Assembly: GCA_958453935.1 (NCBI GenBank)
Contig: CAUDZT010000052.1
Location: 1 to 15,521, forward strand
Direction of reading: 5' to 3'
Origin: an uncultured Collinsella sp.
GTDB taxonomy: Bacteria; Actinomycetota; Coriobacteriia; Coriobacteriales; Coriobacteriaceae
DNA: 15,521 nucleotides
Both the position numbers and the translations under genes were made by a program. Numbering within the stretch: the stretch's first letter is position 1; each line of letters starts with the position of its first letter. The notes under the pieces are model-generated. The model saw nothing but the letters and a program-made list of their open reading frames with translations. It made no database searches and had not been told where the DNA came from. Positions 1 to 7,057 of this stretch are shown in pieces.

Positions 1-21
1 CAAACGGGATGGTGCACCCAC

Positions 22-47
22 AGGGGCGCATTTTTCTTGCCGCCCCT
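22..47. other. Short GC-rich hairpin upstream of the hydrogenase operon
   Basis: AGGGGCG (22-28) pairs perfectly with CGCCCCT (41-47) around a 12-nt T-rich loop. No T-tract follows on the + strand, so it is not a textbook intrinsic terminator. It could end an upstream transcript or be part of a leader. The first 180 bases hold no supported gene. Confidence 0.3.
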
Positions 48-91
48 CTGCTCCAAGGTGGACGTGTCCTTACCCCGTACGTCTAAAACTC

Positions 92-140
92 CCCAGTTGG
101 CCGAAAACCTGCCGCCGCTACTCCTCAACTGGGCTATAAC
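92..140 (+). promoter_or_regulatory. Candidate promoter/leader of the ech operon
   Basis: TATAAC at 135-140 matches five of six bases of a -10 hexamer and lies about 40 bp before the first start codon. No convincing -35 box sits 16-18 bp upstream. An inverted repeat, CCCAGTTG (92-99) with CAACTGGG (126-133), ends just before the -10 and could be an operator or a leader stem. A G-rich Shine-Dalgarno (GGGGGAG, 167-173) precedes the ATG at 181. This is a pattern match only. Confidence 0.3.
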
Positions 141-180
141 GTTAAACAATTGCAGCGTTTTTGCATGGGGGAGTGATGGT

Positions 181-3063
181 ATGACGCTACTGTATTTCCT
201 TACCCTGTTTCCGCTGGTACCGGCGCTTGGCATGCTGCTCGCGCGTGGTGACCGCGCCCGCGATGCGGTGGGGCTCATAGGCTCCGGCATCATTATGGCG
301 GTGACAGTTGTAGTTGCCGTCATGTTTTTTGGCGCGGGTCCGCAGAGCTTCGAGGTGGCACCCGGCACCTCGCACGTGCTCTCGATCATCAGCTCCGCCA
401 TCGACGTGATCCTGTGCGCCGTCATCCTGTACAACGCTTACAAATATAGGAACGCGCTTACCGGCTTGCTCGGCGTGGTGCAGCTGGTGGGTTCGATTGT
501 CTTCGCTGCCATGACGTTGCCTGCAGTCGAGGTCGTCACCGCCACGCCGCTCTACCTGGACTACATGAGTGTGATCATGGTCCTCGCCGTCGGCATTGTC
601 GGCAGCCTTATCTGCGTGTACGCCCTGGGCTACATGAAGGACTTCCAGGCCCACGACGAGCACGAGGCCGCGCTGCGTGGGCAGACCGCGCCCGACCGTC
701 GCCCGCAGTTCCTGGCGCTTATGTTCCTGTTCCTCTCGGCCATGTTCGTCATCGTGACGAGCGATAACCTGGAGTGGCTGTTCTGCGGTTGGGAAATCAC
801 CACCGTGTGCTCGTTCCTTATGATTGGCTACACGCGCACGCCCGAGGCCATCAAGAACGCCTTCACCCAGATTATCCTCAACATGCTGGGCGGTATTGCG
901 TTTTTGGCCGGACTCATGTACCTGCACGTTAACGGCATGCCGCTGACCATCTCGGGGATGATCGAGCTTTCCGGCGCCGGAACCGCGCAATCCGCGCTGC
1001 TGGTGATGCCGGTCGTTCTGCTGTCGCTCGCCGCACTCACCAAGGCCGCGCAGATGCCGTTCCATACCTGGCTGCTCGGTGCCATGGTTGCCCCCACGCC
1101 CACGAGCGCCCTGCTGCACTCGTCAACCATGGTCAAGGCCGGCGTGTTCCTGATGGTCAAGCTGAGCCCGCTCTATGCCATCTATCCCGTGACCGGCTTT
1201 ATGGTCACGAGTGTGGGTGCCATCACGTTTTTGCTCGCCGCCCTCATGGCCATCTCGCAGAGCAATGCCAAGCGTGTACTTGCTTACTCCACCATTTCCA
1301 ACTTGGGCCTTATCAGTGCCTGCCTGGGCGTCGGCGCGCCCGAGGCCGTGTGGGCGGCCATCTTCCTGATCCTGTTCCATACGGTGGCCAAGTCGCTGCT
1401 GTTCCTGTGCGTGGGCACCGCCGAGCATCATATCGGCAGCCGCAATATCGAGGACATGGACGGTATGTTCAGCCGCATGCCGCACCTGACGCGCCTGATG
1501 ATGCTGGGCATTATGGGCATGTTTGTGGCGCCGTTTGGCATGCTCGTGTCCAAGTGGGGCGCCCTGGTGGCGTTTGCGCAGACCGGCAACGTGCTCATGA
1601 TCATGGTACTTGCCTTTGGCTCGGCCGCGACGTTCTTCTTCTGGGGCAAGTGGCTTGCCAAGCTTTCGGGCGTCGACCCCACGGCTCAAAACGTTGAAGT
1701 CAATGTCCATAAGACCGAATGGATGGCCCTCAACACCATCGCCGCGCTGCTGATTCTGTGCTGCGTGGCGTTCCCGGTTATCTCGAGCGGTCTGGTGTCG
1801 CCTTACTTGGCTATGGTGTTTGGCCGCGTGCCGTACGTCATTGGCAAGGACTCCATGTATCTGATGGTGGTTATCGTGGCGTTTATCGCCGTGGTGCTGC
1901 TGACTTCATTCCGCGTGAGCAACAAACCGCACGTAAACGTATATCTTTCGGGCGTGGGAACCGACAAATATCGCCATTTCCGCGGCTCGATGGGACACGA
2001 GGTGAAGGCCGAAAAGCGCAATTGGTACTCGGAGGACGCCCTTGGCGAGAAGCGTATTGGCCCCGCGGGCAGCGTCGTGTGCTGCAGCATCATCCTGTTT
2101 GCGCTGCTGTGTTGCGCGTGGATTGGGCCCGAGCGGCTTGCCATGAGCGCGCCCTCGGTGCTGCGCGGCAAGTATTTTGAAGGTTCGGGCGTCGTGGGCA
2201 TATTTATTGGCACCGTGGTGTTTGCCCTGCTGGCGCCGCTTGTGGGTGGCCTGATCGACGGCGTTGACCGCAAACTTTCGGCCCGCATGCAGGGCCGCGT
2301 GGGCCCGCGCCTGCTGCAGCCCTTCTACGACGTTGCCAAGCTGCTGCGCAAGGCCCCCGCCAGCGTAAACACCATGGACGATACCTACATGGCGTGCGCG
2401 CTCATCTTTACCGTGGTGGGCGGCGGCATCTTTGTGTCGGGTTCCAACACGCTGCTGTGTGCCTTTATGGTTACGCTCGCCGCGATCTTTGTGGTGCTGG
2501 CGTCCGCCTCGACGCAAAGCCCGTTTGCCCAGGTCGGCGCCGACCGAGAGCTGCTGCAGGTCATGAGTTACGAGCCCGCCGTTTTGCTGATGAGTGTGGG
2601 CCTGTACCTTGCCACCGACAGCTTCGATTCCATCGCCGTGACGGGGCAGCCGGCCCCCATCATCGTGTACAGCGCGCCCATTTTCTTCGCGCTGCTTGCG
2701 GTACTCACCATCAAGCTGCGCAAGTCGCCGTTTGACCTTTCGTACTCGCATCACGCGCATCAGGAGATTGTCCAGGGCGTCGCCACCGAGATGAGCGGCG
2801 GCACGCTGGCCAAGATGACCCTTATGCACTGGTGCGAGACCGTGCTGTTTTTGATGTGGGTGGGCATGTTCTTTGTTTGGGACAACCCGGTGAGCTGGCT
2901 GGTCGCCCTGGTCGTGATGGCCGCGACGTATTTTGTCGAGGTACTGATCGATAACACCTTCGCCCGTAGCACCTGGCGCAGCTGCTTTAAGCTCGGCTGG
3001 GGCGTGGCGCTGGTGTTTGGCCTGCTCAACCTTATGCCCATCCTCGTCGACGTGTTTATTTAG
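181..3063 (+). CDS. echA-echB: Fused EchA-EchB membrane subunit of Ech-type [NiFe] hydrogenase
   Basis: This is a 960-residue polytopic membrane protein. Residues 1 to about 580 are NuoL/HyfB-like, the proton-translocating antiporter-type subunit (EchA). They carry K288, H295 in a PFHTW motif, the LLHSSTMVK motif (H313, K319) and FHTVAK (H400, K404), matching the charged residues that line the ion path in complex I antiporter subunits. A hydrophilic linker spans about 580-626. Residues from about 660 onward are NuoH/HycD-like (EchB), the membrane anchor that contacts the hydrogenase module. They include the diagnostic loop R702-M-Q-G-R-V-G-P-R-L-L-Q-P through K720, a YEP motif near 797-799, and PFDL followed by Q861-E862. 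Both are normally separate proteins; here one frame runs through with no internal ribosome site at the junction. I chose the ATG at 181 because GGGGGAG lies just upstream; the frame stays open to 37, but those residues look non-coding. The gene opens the operon; echC follows 12 bp later. Confidence 0.9.
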   Translation: MTLLYFLTLFPLVPALGMLLARGDRARDAVGLIGSGIIMAVTVVVAVMFFGAGPQSFEVAPGTSHVLSIISSAIDVILCAVILYNAYKYRNALTGLLGVVQLVGSIVFAAMTLPAVEVVTATPLYLDYMSVIMVLAVGIVGSLICVYALGYMKDFQAHDEHEAALRGQTAPDRRPQFLALMFLFLSAMFVIVTSDNLEWLFCGWEITTVCSFLMIGYTRTPEAIKNAFTQIILNMLGGIAFLAGLMYLHVNGMPLTISGMIELSGAGTAQSALLVMPVVLLSLAALTKAAQMPFHTWLLGAMVAPTPTSALLHSSTMVKAGVFLMVKLSPLYAIYPVTGFMVTSVGAITFLLAALMAISQSNAKRVLAYSTISNLGLISACLGVGAPEAVWAAIFLILFHTVAKSLLFLCVGTAEHHIGSRNIEDMDGMFSRMPHLTRLMMLGIMGMFVAPFGMLVSKWGALVAFAQTGNVLMIMVLAFGSAATFFFWGKWLAKLSGVDPTAQNVEVNVHKTEWMALNTIAALLILCCVAFPVISSGLVSPYLAMVFGRVPYVIGKDSMYLMVVIVAFIAVVLLTSFRVSNKPHVNVYLSGVGTDKYRHFRGSMGHEVKAEKRNWYSEDALGEKRIGPAGSVVCCSIILFALLCCAWIGPERLAMSAPSVLRGKYFEGSGVVGIFIGTVVFALLAPLVGGLIDGVDRKLSARMQGRVGPRLLQPFYDVAKLLRKAPASVNTMDDTYMACALIFTVVGGGIFVSGSNTLLCAFMVTLAAIFVVLASASTQSPFAQVGADRELLQVMSYEPAVLLMSVGLYLATDSFDSIAVTGQPAPIIVYSAPIFFALLAVLTIKLRKSPFDLSYSHHAHQEIVQGVATEMSGGTLAKMTLMHWCETVLFLMWVGMFFVWDNPVSWLVALVVMAATYFVEVLIDNTFARSTWRSCFKLGWGVALVFGLLNLMPILVDVFI

Positions 3064-3075
3064 GAGGCGGCATCT

Positions 3076-3693
3076 ATGGATCGTAAAATGTCGCGCTCGC
3101 CGTGGGTTATTCATTACGACGGCTCGAGCTGCAACGGATGCGATATCGAGGTGCTGGCCTCGCTCACGCCGCTGTTCGATGCGGAGCGCTTTGGCGTGGT
3201 CAACACCGGCAACCCCAAGCATGCGGATATCTTTTTGGTGACGGGGTCGGTCAATGCCCAGAACCTGCCCGTCGTGCGCCAGATCTACAACCAGATGCTC
3301 GAGCCCAAGTGCGTGGTGGCGTGCGGCATCTGCGCGTGTTCGGGCGGCGTGTTCCGCGATGCCTACAACGTGATCGGCGGCGTGGACCGCGCGATTCCCG
3401 TGGACGTGTACGCGCCCGGGTGCGCCATTCGCCCCGAGACCGTGATCGATGCCATCGTGGAGGCGTGCGGCATCCTGGACCAGAAGGAGGCCGTGATGCG
3501 CGCCGGCGGCGATCCACTTACCGTGGGCGGTGCCGCTGCATGGGACGGTGGCGTTGAGCTGGGCGAGGACGGGTTTGTGGCTGCAGGGGCCGGGACTGAC
3601 GGTGCCGGTGACGCGCATGCCGGGAAGCCTGCTGCGCCCGCCGCTGGCGACGCACCTGCTGAGGCTCCTGCCGCTGCAAAGGAGGCCGAGTAA
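3076..3693 (+). CDS. echC: Ech hydrogenase small subunit EchC (NuoB-like, proximal [4Fe-4S])
   Basis: The first ~150 of 205 residues form the NuoB/EchC/HycG fold. The proximal [4Fe-4S] cluster ligands are visible: C19 and C22 in SCNGC, C86 in the G-x-C-x3-GG motif, and C116 in PGC. The subunit passes electrons from the ferredoxin subunit to the NiFe site in EchE. Extra cysteines (C79, C83, C88) surround the third ligand. From about residue 151 the protein continues as a Gly/Ala/Pro/Asp/Glu-rich tail of about 55 residues, which is clearly acidic and longer than the family usually shows. The AGGAGG at 3062-3067 overlaps the stop codon of the preceding gene and is well spaced from the ATG. The stop TAA shares its last base with the ATG of echD, which suggests translational coupling. 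Confidence 0.92.
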   Translation: MDRKMSRSPWVIHYDGSSCNGCDIEVLASLTPLFDAERFGVVNTGNPKHADIFLVTGSVNAQNLPVVRQIYNQMLEPKCVVACGICACSGGVFRDAYNVIGGVDRAIPVDVYAPGCAIRPETVIDAIVEACGILDQKEAVMRAGGDPLTVGGAAAWDGGVELGEDGFVAAGAGTDGAGDAHAGKPAAPAAGDAPAEAPAAAKEAE

Positions 3694-4394
3694 TGCAAGA
3701 GGCAATCTATACCACCGTCGGGATTGACGAGCTCCTGTCGCATGTCCAGGCGCTCAAGGGCGCCGGTGCCCGCTTTGTGCAAATGCACGCCGAGCGCAAC
3801 GTCGACGACGGCACGTATCGCTTGGTCTATACGTTTATCAACGTTCATGCTGCTCAGGAGCATATTGCGCAGGGCGGTAGCTATGCGATCGAGAACCTGG
3901 TGGTTGAGGGAATTGATCGGCACCAGGAGATTCCGTCCATCAGCTCGTACTATCCGGCGGTATTCCCGTTTGAAAACGAAGCGCACGACCTATTCGGTCT
4001 TGCCATCACCGATATGCAGATCGACTTTAAGGGCTTTTTCTACCAGGTCTCGACTGCCGAGCCCATGAGCGTTATCACGCCCGAGGTGAAGGCCGCGCGC
4101 GAGAAGGCCATGAAGGTCCGCGCGGCCGCCGAGGCCAAGGCGCGCAAGGCCGCGGCCGAAAAGGCCGCCGCTGCTGCGGCTGCTGCAGGGGAGGGTGCTG
4201 CGAGCGCTGCTGCCGCCCAGCCCGCAGCGGCTGCCGGCTCCGATGCTCAGCATGACGAGGCTGCCGCCAAGGCCGCGCTCAAGGCTGCCGAGATGGAGGC
4301 AAAGCTCGCCGCCATGGATCCCGAGAAAGCGGCCAAGGTCCGCGCGGCGCTTGCCGCCAAGGCCGTCCGCGACAAGCAGAAAAAGGAGGCGTAA
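3693..4394 (+). CDS. echD: Ech hydrogenase subunit EchD (NuoC-like) with long Ala/Lys-rich tail
   Basis: The first ~125 of 233 residues resemble the 30-kDa NuoC/HycE-N/EchD domain, a non-metal subunit that packs against the large subunit. The segment SSYYPAVFPFENEAHDLFG matches the family's conserved 'ERE..DLFG' region. The remaining ~105 residues are extremely rich in Ala, Lys, Arg and Glu, net basic by my count, and probably helical or coiled coil. Archaeal EchD is only about the length of the first domain, so the tail is an addition. A strong AAAGGAGG just upstream and the one-base TAATG overlap with echC fix the start. Its tail composition complements the acidic tail of EchC. Function of the tail is unknown. 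Confidence 0.88.
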   Translation: MQEAIYTTVGIDELLSHVQALKGAGARFVQMHAERNVDDGTYRLVYTFINVHAAQEHIAQGGSYAIENLVVEGIDRHQEIPSISSYYPAVFPFENEAHDLFGLAITDMQIDFKGFFYQVSTAEPMSVITPEVKAAREKAMKVRAAAEAKARKAAAEKAAAAAAAAGEGAASAAAAQPAAAAGSDAQHDEAAAKAALKAAEMEAKLAAMDPEKAAKVRAALAAKAVRDKQKKEA

Positions 4395-4399
4395 GGTCC

Positions 4400-5488
4400 A
4401 TGGCTCATCGCTCCGTAATACCGTTTGGCCCGCAGCACCCGGTGCTGCCCGAGCCGCTTCATCTGGACCTGGTAATCGAGGACGACCGCGTCATCGAGGC
4501 AATTCCGCAGATCGGCTTTGTGCACCGCGGACTCGAGAAGCTCACCGAAAAGCGCGACATGCATCAGTTTGGCTACATCGCCGAGCGCATCTGCGGCATT
4601 TGCGCCGTGGGCCACAGCTGCGGCTATGCCAGCGCCTGCGAACGCATGCTTGACATCGAGGTGCCCGGCCGCGTGCAGTATATCCGCACCATTCTGCACG
4701 AGCTCTCGCGTATTCACTCGCATTTGCTGTGGCTGGGCCTGCTCGCCGATGCCTTTGGCTTTGAGGCGCTGTTCTATCGTTCGTGGACGCTGCGCGAGCA
4801 GATTCTCAAGATCTTTGAGAGCACGTGCGGCGGTCGCGTGATCCTTTCGATTAACGAGATCGGCGGCCTTAAACACGACATCGAGGACTCCGAGCTGGCG
4901 GGTATTGTCCAGACGCTCGATGCCATGCGTCCCGACTACGAGGCCCTGGTACATACGTTTTTGGACGATGACAGCTGTGGTGAGCGCCTACATGGCGTGG
5001 GCGTGATCAGCAAGAAGGACGCGCTGGAGCTTTCGATGGTCGGCCCGTTCGGTCGCGCTTCGGGCGTGGATTACGACGTGCGCATGTTTGGCGACGGTGC
5101 CTATGCGGACTTGGCTGCGTTTGAGCCCATCGTGGCGACCGACGGCGACTGCTATGCCCGCTGCCAGGTGCGTTGTGCCGAGGTCACGCAGGCCATGGAC
5201 ATCATCAAGGAGCTTGTGGGCAAGATTCCGCACGACGGCATTGGCGGGCGCACCAAGCTTACGCCGGCCGACGGCGCGCGCGGCGAGGTTGTGATTGAGC
5301 AGCCGCGTGGCGAGGCGTACTACTATGTGCGTGGCAACGGCACCAAGAACCTGGACCGTTTTCGCGTGCGAACGCCGACGTCGCAAAACCTGGCGGGTCT
5401 GACGCATGCGCTGCAGGGCGTGCTCCTTGCCAACGTGCCAATGATTATCCTGACCATCGACCCCTGCATTAGCTGCACGGAAAGGTAG
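4400..5488 (+). CDS. echE: Ech hydrogenase large (catalytic NiFe) subunit EchE
   Basis: This is a 362-residue NuoD/HycE-C/EchE-family protein. The N-terminal NiFe ligand motif is RICGICAVGH with C65 and C68. The C-terminal motif is DPCISC with C356 and C359. Together they supply the four cysteines that hold the Ni-Fe(CN)2CO centre, where protons are reduced or H2 is split. The protein stops at the arginine three residues after C359. Most [NiFe] hydrogenases have an extra C-terminal peptide here, removed by an endopeptidase after metal insertion; a few group 4 enzymes lack it, and this is one. AAGGAGG overlaps the end of echD and the ATG follows after five bases. The hyp maturation genes needed for the cofactor are not in the window. 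The short length excludes fused formate-hydrogenlyase HycE, which carries the NuoC domain too. Confidence 0.95.
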   Translation: MAHRSVIPFGPQHPVLPEPLHLDLVIEDDRVIEAIPQIGFVHRGLEKLTEKRDMHQFGYIAERICGICAVGHSCGYASACERMLDIEVPGRVQYIRTILHELSRIHSHLLWLGLLADAFGFEALFYRSWTLREQILKIFESTCGGRVILSINEIGGLKHDIEDSELAGIVQTLDAMRPDYEALVHTFLDDDSCGERLHGVGVISKKDALELSMVGPFGRASGVDYDVRMFGDGAYADLAAFEPIVATDGDCYARCQVRCAEVTQAMDIIKELVGKIPHDGIGGRTKLTPADGARGEVVIEQPRGEAYYYVRGNGTKNLDRFRVRTPTSQNLAGLTHALQGVLLANVPMIILTIDPCISCTER

Positions 5489-5495
5489 GCGCGGC

Positions 5496-5837
5496 ATGAG
5501 TTTGCTGACATTTGCCAAGACGGCCTTGGGCTCTATGGTCAAGCAGCCGGTCACGGTGTGCTATCCGCAGGAGGAGCTGACGGCGCCCGAGCGCTTGCGC
5601 GGGCACATCGTCAACGACATGGACGTGTGCATCTGCTGCGGCATGTGCGCGCGTCGCTGCCCGGCGGGCGCGCTCGCGGTCGATCGCAAGGGCGGTACCT
5701 GGTCGATTGACCCGTACGCCTGCGTGGTGTGCGGCGAGTGCATCGAAAGCTGCCCCAAGCACTGCCTGACTATGGACACCGCGCGCACTCCAGTCGCGGC
5801 GGATAAGACTCCCACGGTAGAAACCAAGCCGGAGTAG
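5496..5837 (+). CDS. echF: Ech hydrogenase ferredoxin-like subunit EchF (2x[4Fe-4S])
   Basis: This 113-residue protein has two complete C-x2-C-x2-C-x3-C-P motifs: C45, C48, C51, C55 and C76, C79, C82, C86. That is the signature of a bacterial 2[4Fe-4S] ferredoxin domain as in EchF/NuoI/HycF. It brings electrons from soluble ferredoxin to the EchC cluster. An extra cysteine, C47, lies inside the first motif. The N-terminal ~40 residues are typical of the NuoI-like subunits that bind the membrane arm. The C-terminal ~25 residues are polar and low in conservation signals. It begins seven bases after echE stops and is the last gene of the operon. Confidence 0.93.
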   Translation: MSLLTFAKTALGSMVKQPVTVCYPQEELTAPERLRGHIVNDMDVCICCGMCARRCPAGALAVDRKGGTWSIDPYACVVCGECIESCPKHCLTMDTARTPVAADKTPTVETKPE

Positions 5838-5872
5838 CGCTGGAATGGGGCTGGTATAGCGCTGGAATAGGG
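5835..5872. repeat. Imperfect tandem repeat overlapping the echF stop codon
   Basis: The 16-nt unit TAGCGCTGGAATGGGG (5835-5850) recurs as TAGCGCTGGAATAGGG (5857-5872) with one change and a 22-nt period. The first unit starts at the echF stop codon. The role is unknown; it could be a slipped-strand duplication. Confidence 0.6.
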
Positions 5873-5873
5873 A

Positions 5874-5899
5874 CCGGCGGGGCAAAAATGCCCCGCCGG
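5874..5899. terminator. GC-rich hairpin downstream of echF
   Basis: CCGGCGGGGC (5874-5883) pairs perfectly with GCCCCGCCGG (5890-5899) across AAAAAT. The inner A-T can also pair, and two further G-C pairs flank one mismatch. It lies 37 bp after the end of the hydrogenase operon. There is no run of T after the stem, so it is a likely but unproven terminator or mRNA 3' stabiliser. Confidence 0.5.
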
Positions 5900-5900
5900 C

Positions 5901-5920
5901 CCCGCGCGTGAACGCGCGGG
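5901..5920. other. Second tandem hairpin after echF
   Basis: CCCGCGCG (5901-5908) pairs perfectly with CGCGCGGG (5913-5920) over the tetraloop TGAA. It abuts the previous hairpin, with one spacer base between the cores. Two adjacent stable stems without a T-tract suggest RNA processing protection or a GC-rich terminator variant. Confidence 0.5.
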
Positions 5921-5957
5921 TGGGCCGCCACGCGACCCGTCCAGCCCGAAAATGACC

Positions 5958-6127
5958 CGCCTGCCACGAAATGGGCCCATCTACTACGTTTAAGCCGCTA
6001 CCCTCAACCATGGCGAAAAATGCAAAAGCAAAACTGCAGGTAGAACGTCTGCGATTTTGCATGAAAAGCGGGTATGGTCGGGGGCATCGAGTCAAACGTA
6101 GTAGATGGACCGATTTCGTGGCGGGCG
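5958..6127. repeat. Palindromic intergenic element, copy 1
   Basis: The 34-bp arms (5958-5991 and 6094-6127) are reverse complements with three differences, two of which allow G-T pairing on one strand. Inside lie a second dyad (ACCAT 6008-6012 with ATGGT 6074-6078) and a third (ATGCAAAA 6020-6027 with TTTTGCAT 6055-6062), so the whole unit can fold into one long stem. The core from TACTACG (5982) to CGTAGTA (6103) is 122 bp and aligns without gaps to the inverted copy at 6230-6351. The central motif GCAGGTAGAACG is at 6036-6047. I see no coding sense in it. It could be a MITE- or REP-like element or a structured RNA. Confidence 0.7.
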
Positions 6128-6158
6128 CTGTCAGCCGATCTCCGCGGGCGGAAGAAAA

Positions 6159-6211
6159 CGGATCATTTTTGTCCCGCGAGGCCTGGGATGGTATCCGTGC
6201 GGGACTATCCG
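6159..6211. other. Dyad between the two palindromic elements
   Basis: GTCCCGC (6171-6177) pairs with GCGGGAC (6199-6205), and an outer pair, CGGAT (6159-6163) with ATCCG (6207-6211), encloses it. The loop is 21 nt. The stretch 6128-6213 holds nothing else recognisable. Confidence 0.35.
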
Positions 6212-6213
6212 AA

Positions 6214-6367
6214 CAAAACTATGTCGGTTTACTACGACGAATTCGACATTCCCGACCATGACTGCATTTTTCTAAATTATGCAAGCGTTCTACCTGCGGT
6301 TTTGTAAGCGCGCAATTTGCCGTGGTCGAAGGCGGGCGATTCATCGTAGTAATCCGGCATAGTTTTG
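6214..6367. repeat. Palindromic intergenic element, copy 2 (inverted relative to copy 1)
   Basis: The 28-bp arms (6214-6241 and 6340-6367) are reverse complements with three differences. On the minus strand, the 122 bp from 6351 to 6230 align without gaps to copy 1, with about 63% identity by hand count. TACTACG, GCAGGTAGAACG (6297-6286) and ATGGTCGGG (6259-6251) sit at identical offsets. The outer arms, however, have a different sequence from copy 1. The element ends 60 bp from the response regulator stop codon, so it lies in that operon's 3' region. Confidence 0.68.
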
Positions 6368-6427
6368 AAATGGCATTAAATCGGTTACAGCCATTTTGCT
6401 GTGCCGGGGCGGTTGACCGTTGGGTAA

Positions 6428-7057
6428 TTACCCTCGCAGGTAGGCGATGGCGATCTGCGTGCGGTTGCGCAGGCCCATCTTTGCAAGGATCGAGCTGATG
6501 TGGTTGCGCACCGTGCCTTCGCCCATATAGGCGGTGGCGGCGATTTCCTTGTTATCGAGACCGCGGGCGATGAGCTCGGCGACTTCGAACTCGCGGTCGG
6601 TCAGACCGGCAAAGGCCGCGGGCCGGTGGGGCGCGCCCGTCTTGTTGCCCATCCCGTCAAAGTCAACATCTTCGATCGCCTTACCCTCGAGCACGCGTTT
6701 GCCGCTCATGACCTGCGCCAACGCCGGAGGAATGGCGGCGACATCGGTCTTGATCAGGTAACCGCGGGCGCCCAGCTTGAGCGCCGATACAATGTACTCG
6801 TCATCCGAGAATGTCGTCAGAAACACCACGCGTGCCGCGGGGTCGTGCTCAAGGATTTCGCGCGCCGCCGAAAGCCCGTCGCGCCCCGGCATCTGAATGT
6901 CGAGCAGCGCGATATCGGGCGCGTGCTCGGCGTAGAGTGCCACCGCGTCGTTGCCGTCGGCTCCGGTGCCCACCACTTCGATCTGCGGCTGGGCGCCCAG
7001 GATAATCTTGAGCGAATCGACTACCAAGCGGTCGTCGTCGACAACTATGAGCCTCAT
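6428..7057 (-). CDS. NarL/LuxR-family response regulator
   Basis: The 209-residue protein has an N-terminal receiver domain (about 1-120) and a C-terminal GerE/LuxR-type helix-turn-helix (about 148-209). The receiver shows the acidic pocket D7-D8-D9, phospho-acceptor D53 in LLDIQMP, T81 and K103. The HTH segment contains the family pattern LTDREFEVAELIARG, then NKEIA and GTVRNHISSILAKMG. It should bind DNA as a phosphorylation-dependent dimer. A Shine-Dalgarno (AAGGAG, 7073-7068 on the minus strand) lies inside the kinase gene, and the start overlaps the kinase stop in ATGA, so the pair is co-translated. Likely targets are the divergent ABC exporter and its own operon; this is inferred from position only. 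Confidence 0.93.
   Translation of the reverse strand: MRLIVVDDDRLVVDSLKIILGAQPQIEVVGTGADGNDAVALYAEHAPDIALLDIQMPGRDGLSAAREILEHDPAARVVFLTTFSDDEYIVSALKLGARGYLIKTDVAAIPPALAQVMSGKRVLEGKAIEDVDFDGMGNKTGAPHRPAAFAGLTDREFEVAELIARGLDNKEIAATAYMGEGTVRNHISSILAKMGLRNRTQIAIAYLRG

Noticed and set aside
37..180. Upstream in-frame extension of the fused Ech protein by 48 residues
   Set aside because: The ribosome site at 167-173 and the hydrophobic N-terminus support the ATG at 181. The extension has no recognisable family sequence and would cover the putative -10 box.
1906..3705. Long minus-strand open frame (599 codons) opposite the ech genes
   Set aside because: Its composition (His, Arg, Gln, Ala rich) is the mirror of a GC-rich coding strand, and the + strand genes there have clear motifs and ribosome sites.
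4400..5488. Formate hydrogenlyase (Hyc/Hyf) rather than Ech
   Set aside because: HycE fuses the NuoC and NuoD domains, and no formate dehydrogenase is nearby. Here EchD and EchE are separate and the A-F order is that of Ech.
5874..5920. Classical intrinsic terminator with T-tract
   Set aside because: No T-run follows either stem on either strand, so only a weaker terminator-like call was kept for the first stem.
5971..6307. Small + strand open frames of 77-96 codons in the ech/two-component intergenic region
   Set aside because: They run through the arms and cores of the palindromic elements, lack ribosome sites, and their sense derives from the repeats.
5958..6367. CRISPR array
   Set aside because: There are only two copies, inverted and 63% identical, with no regular short repeats or spacers and no cas genes.
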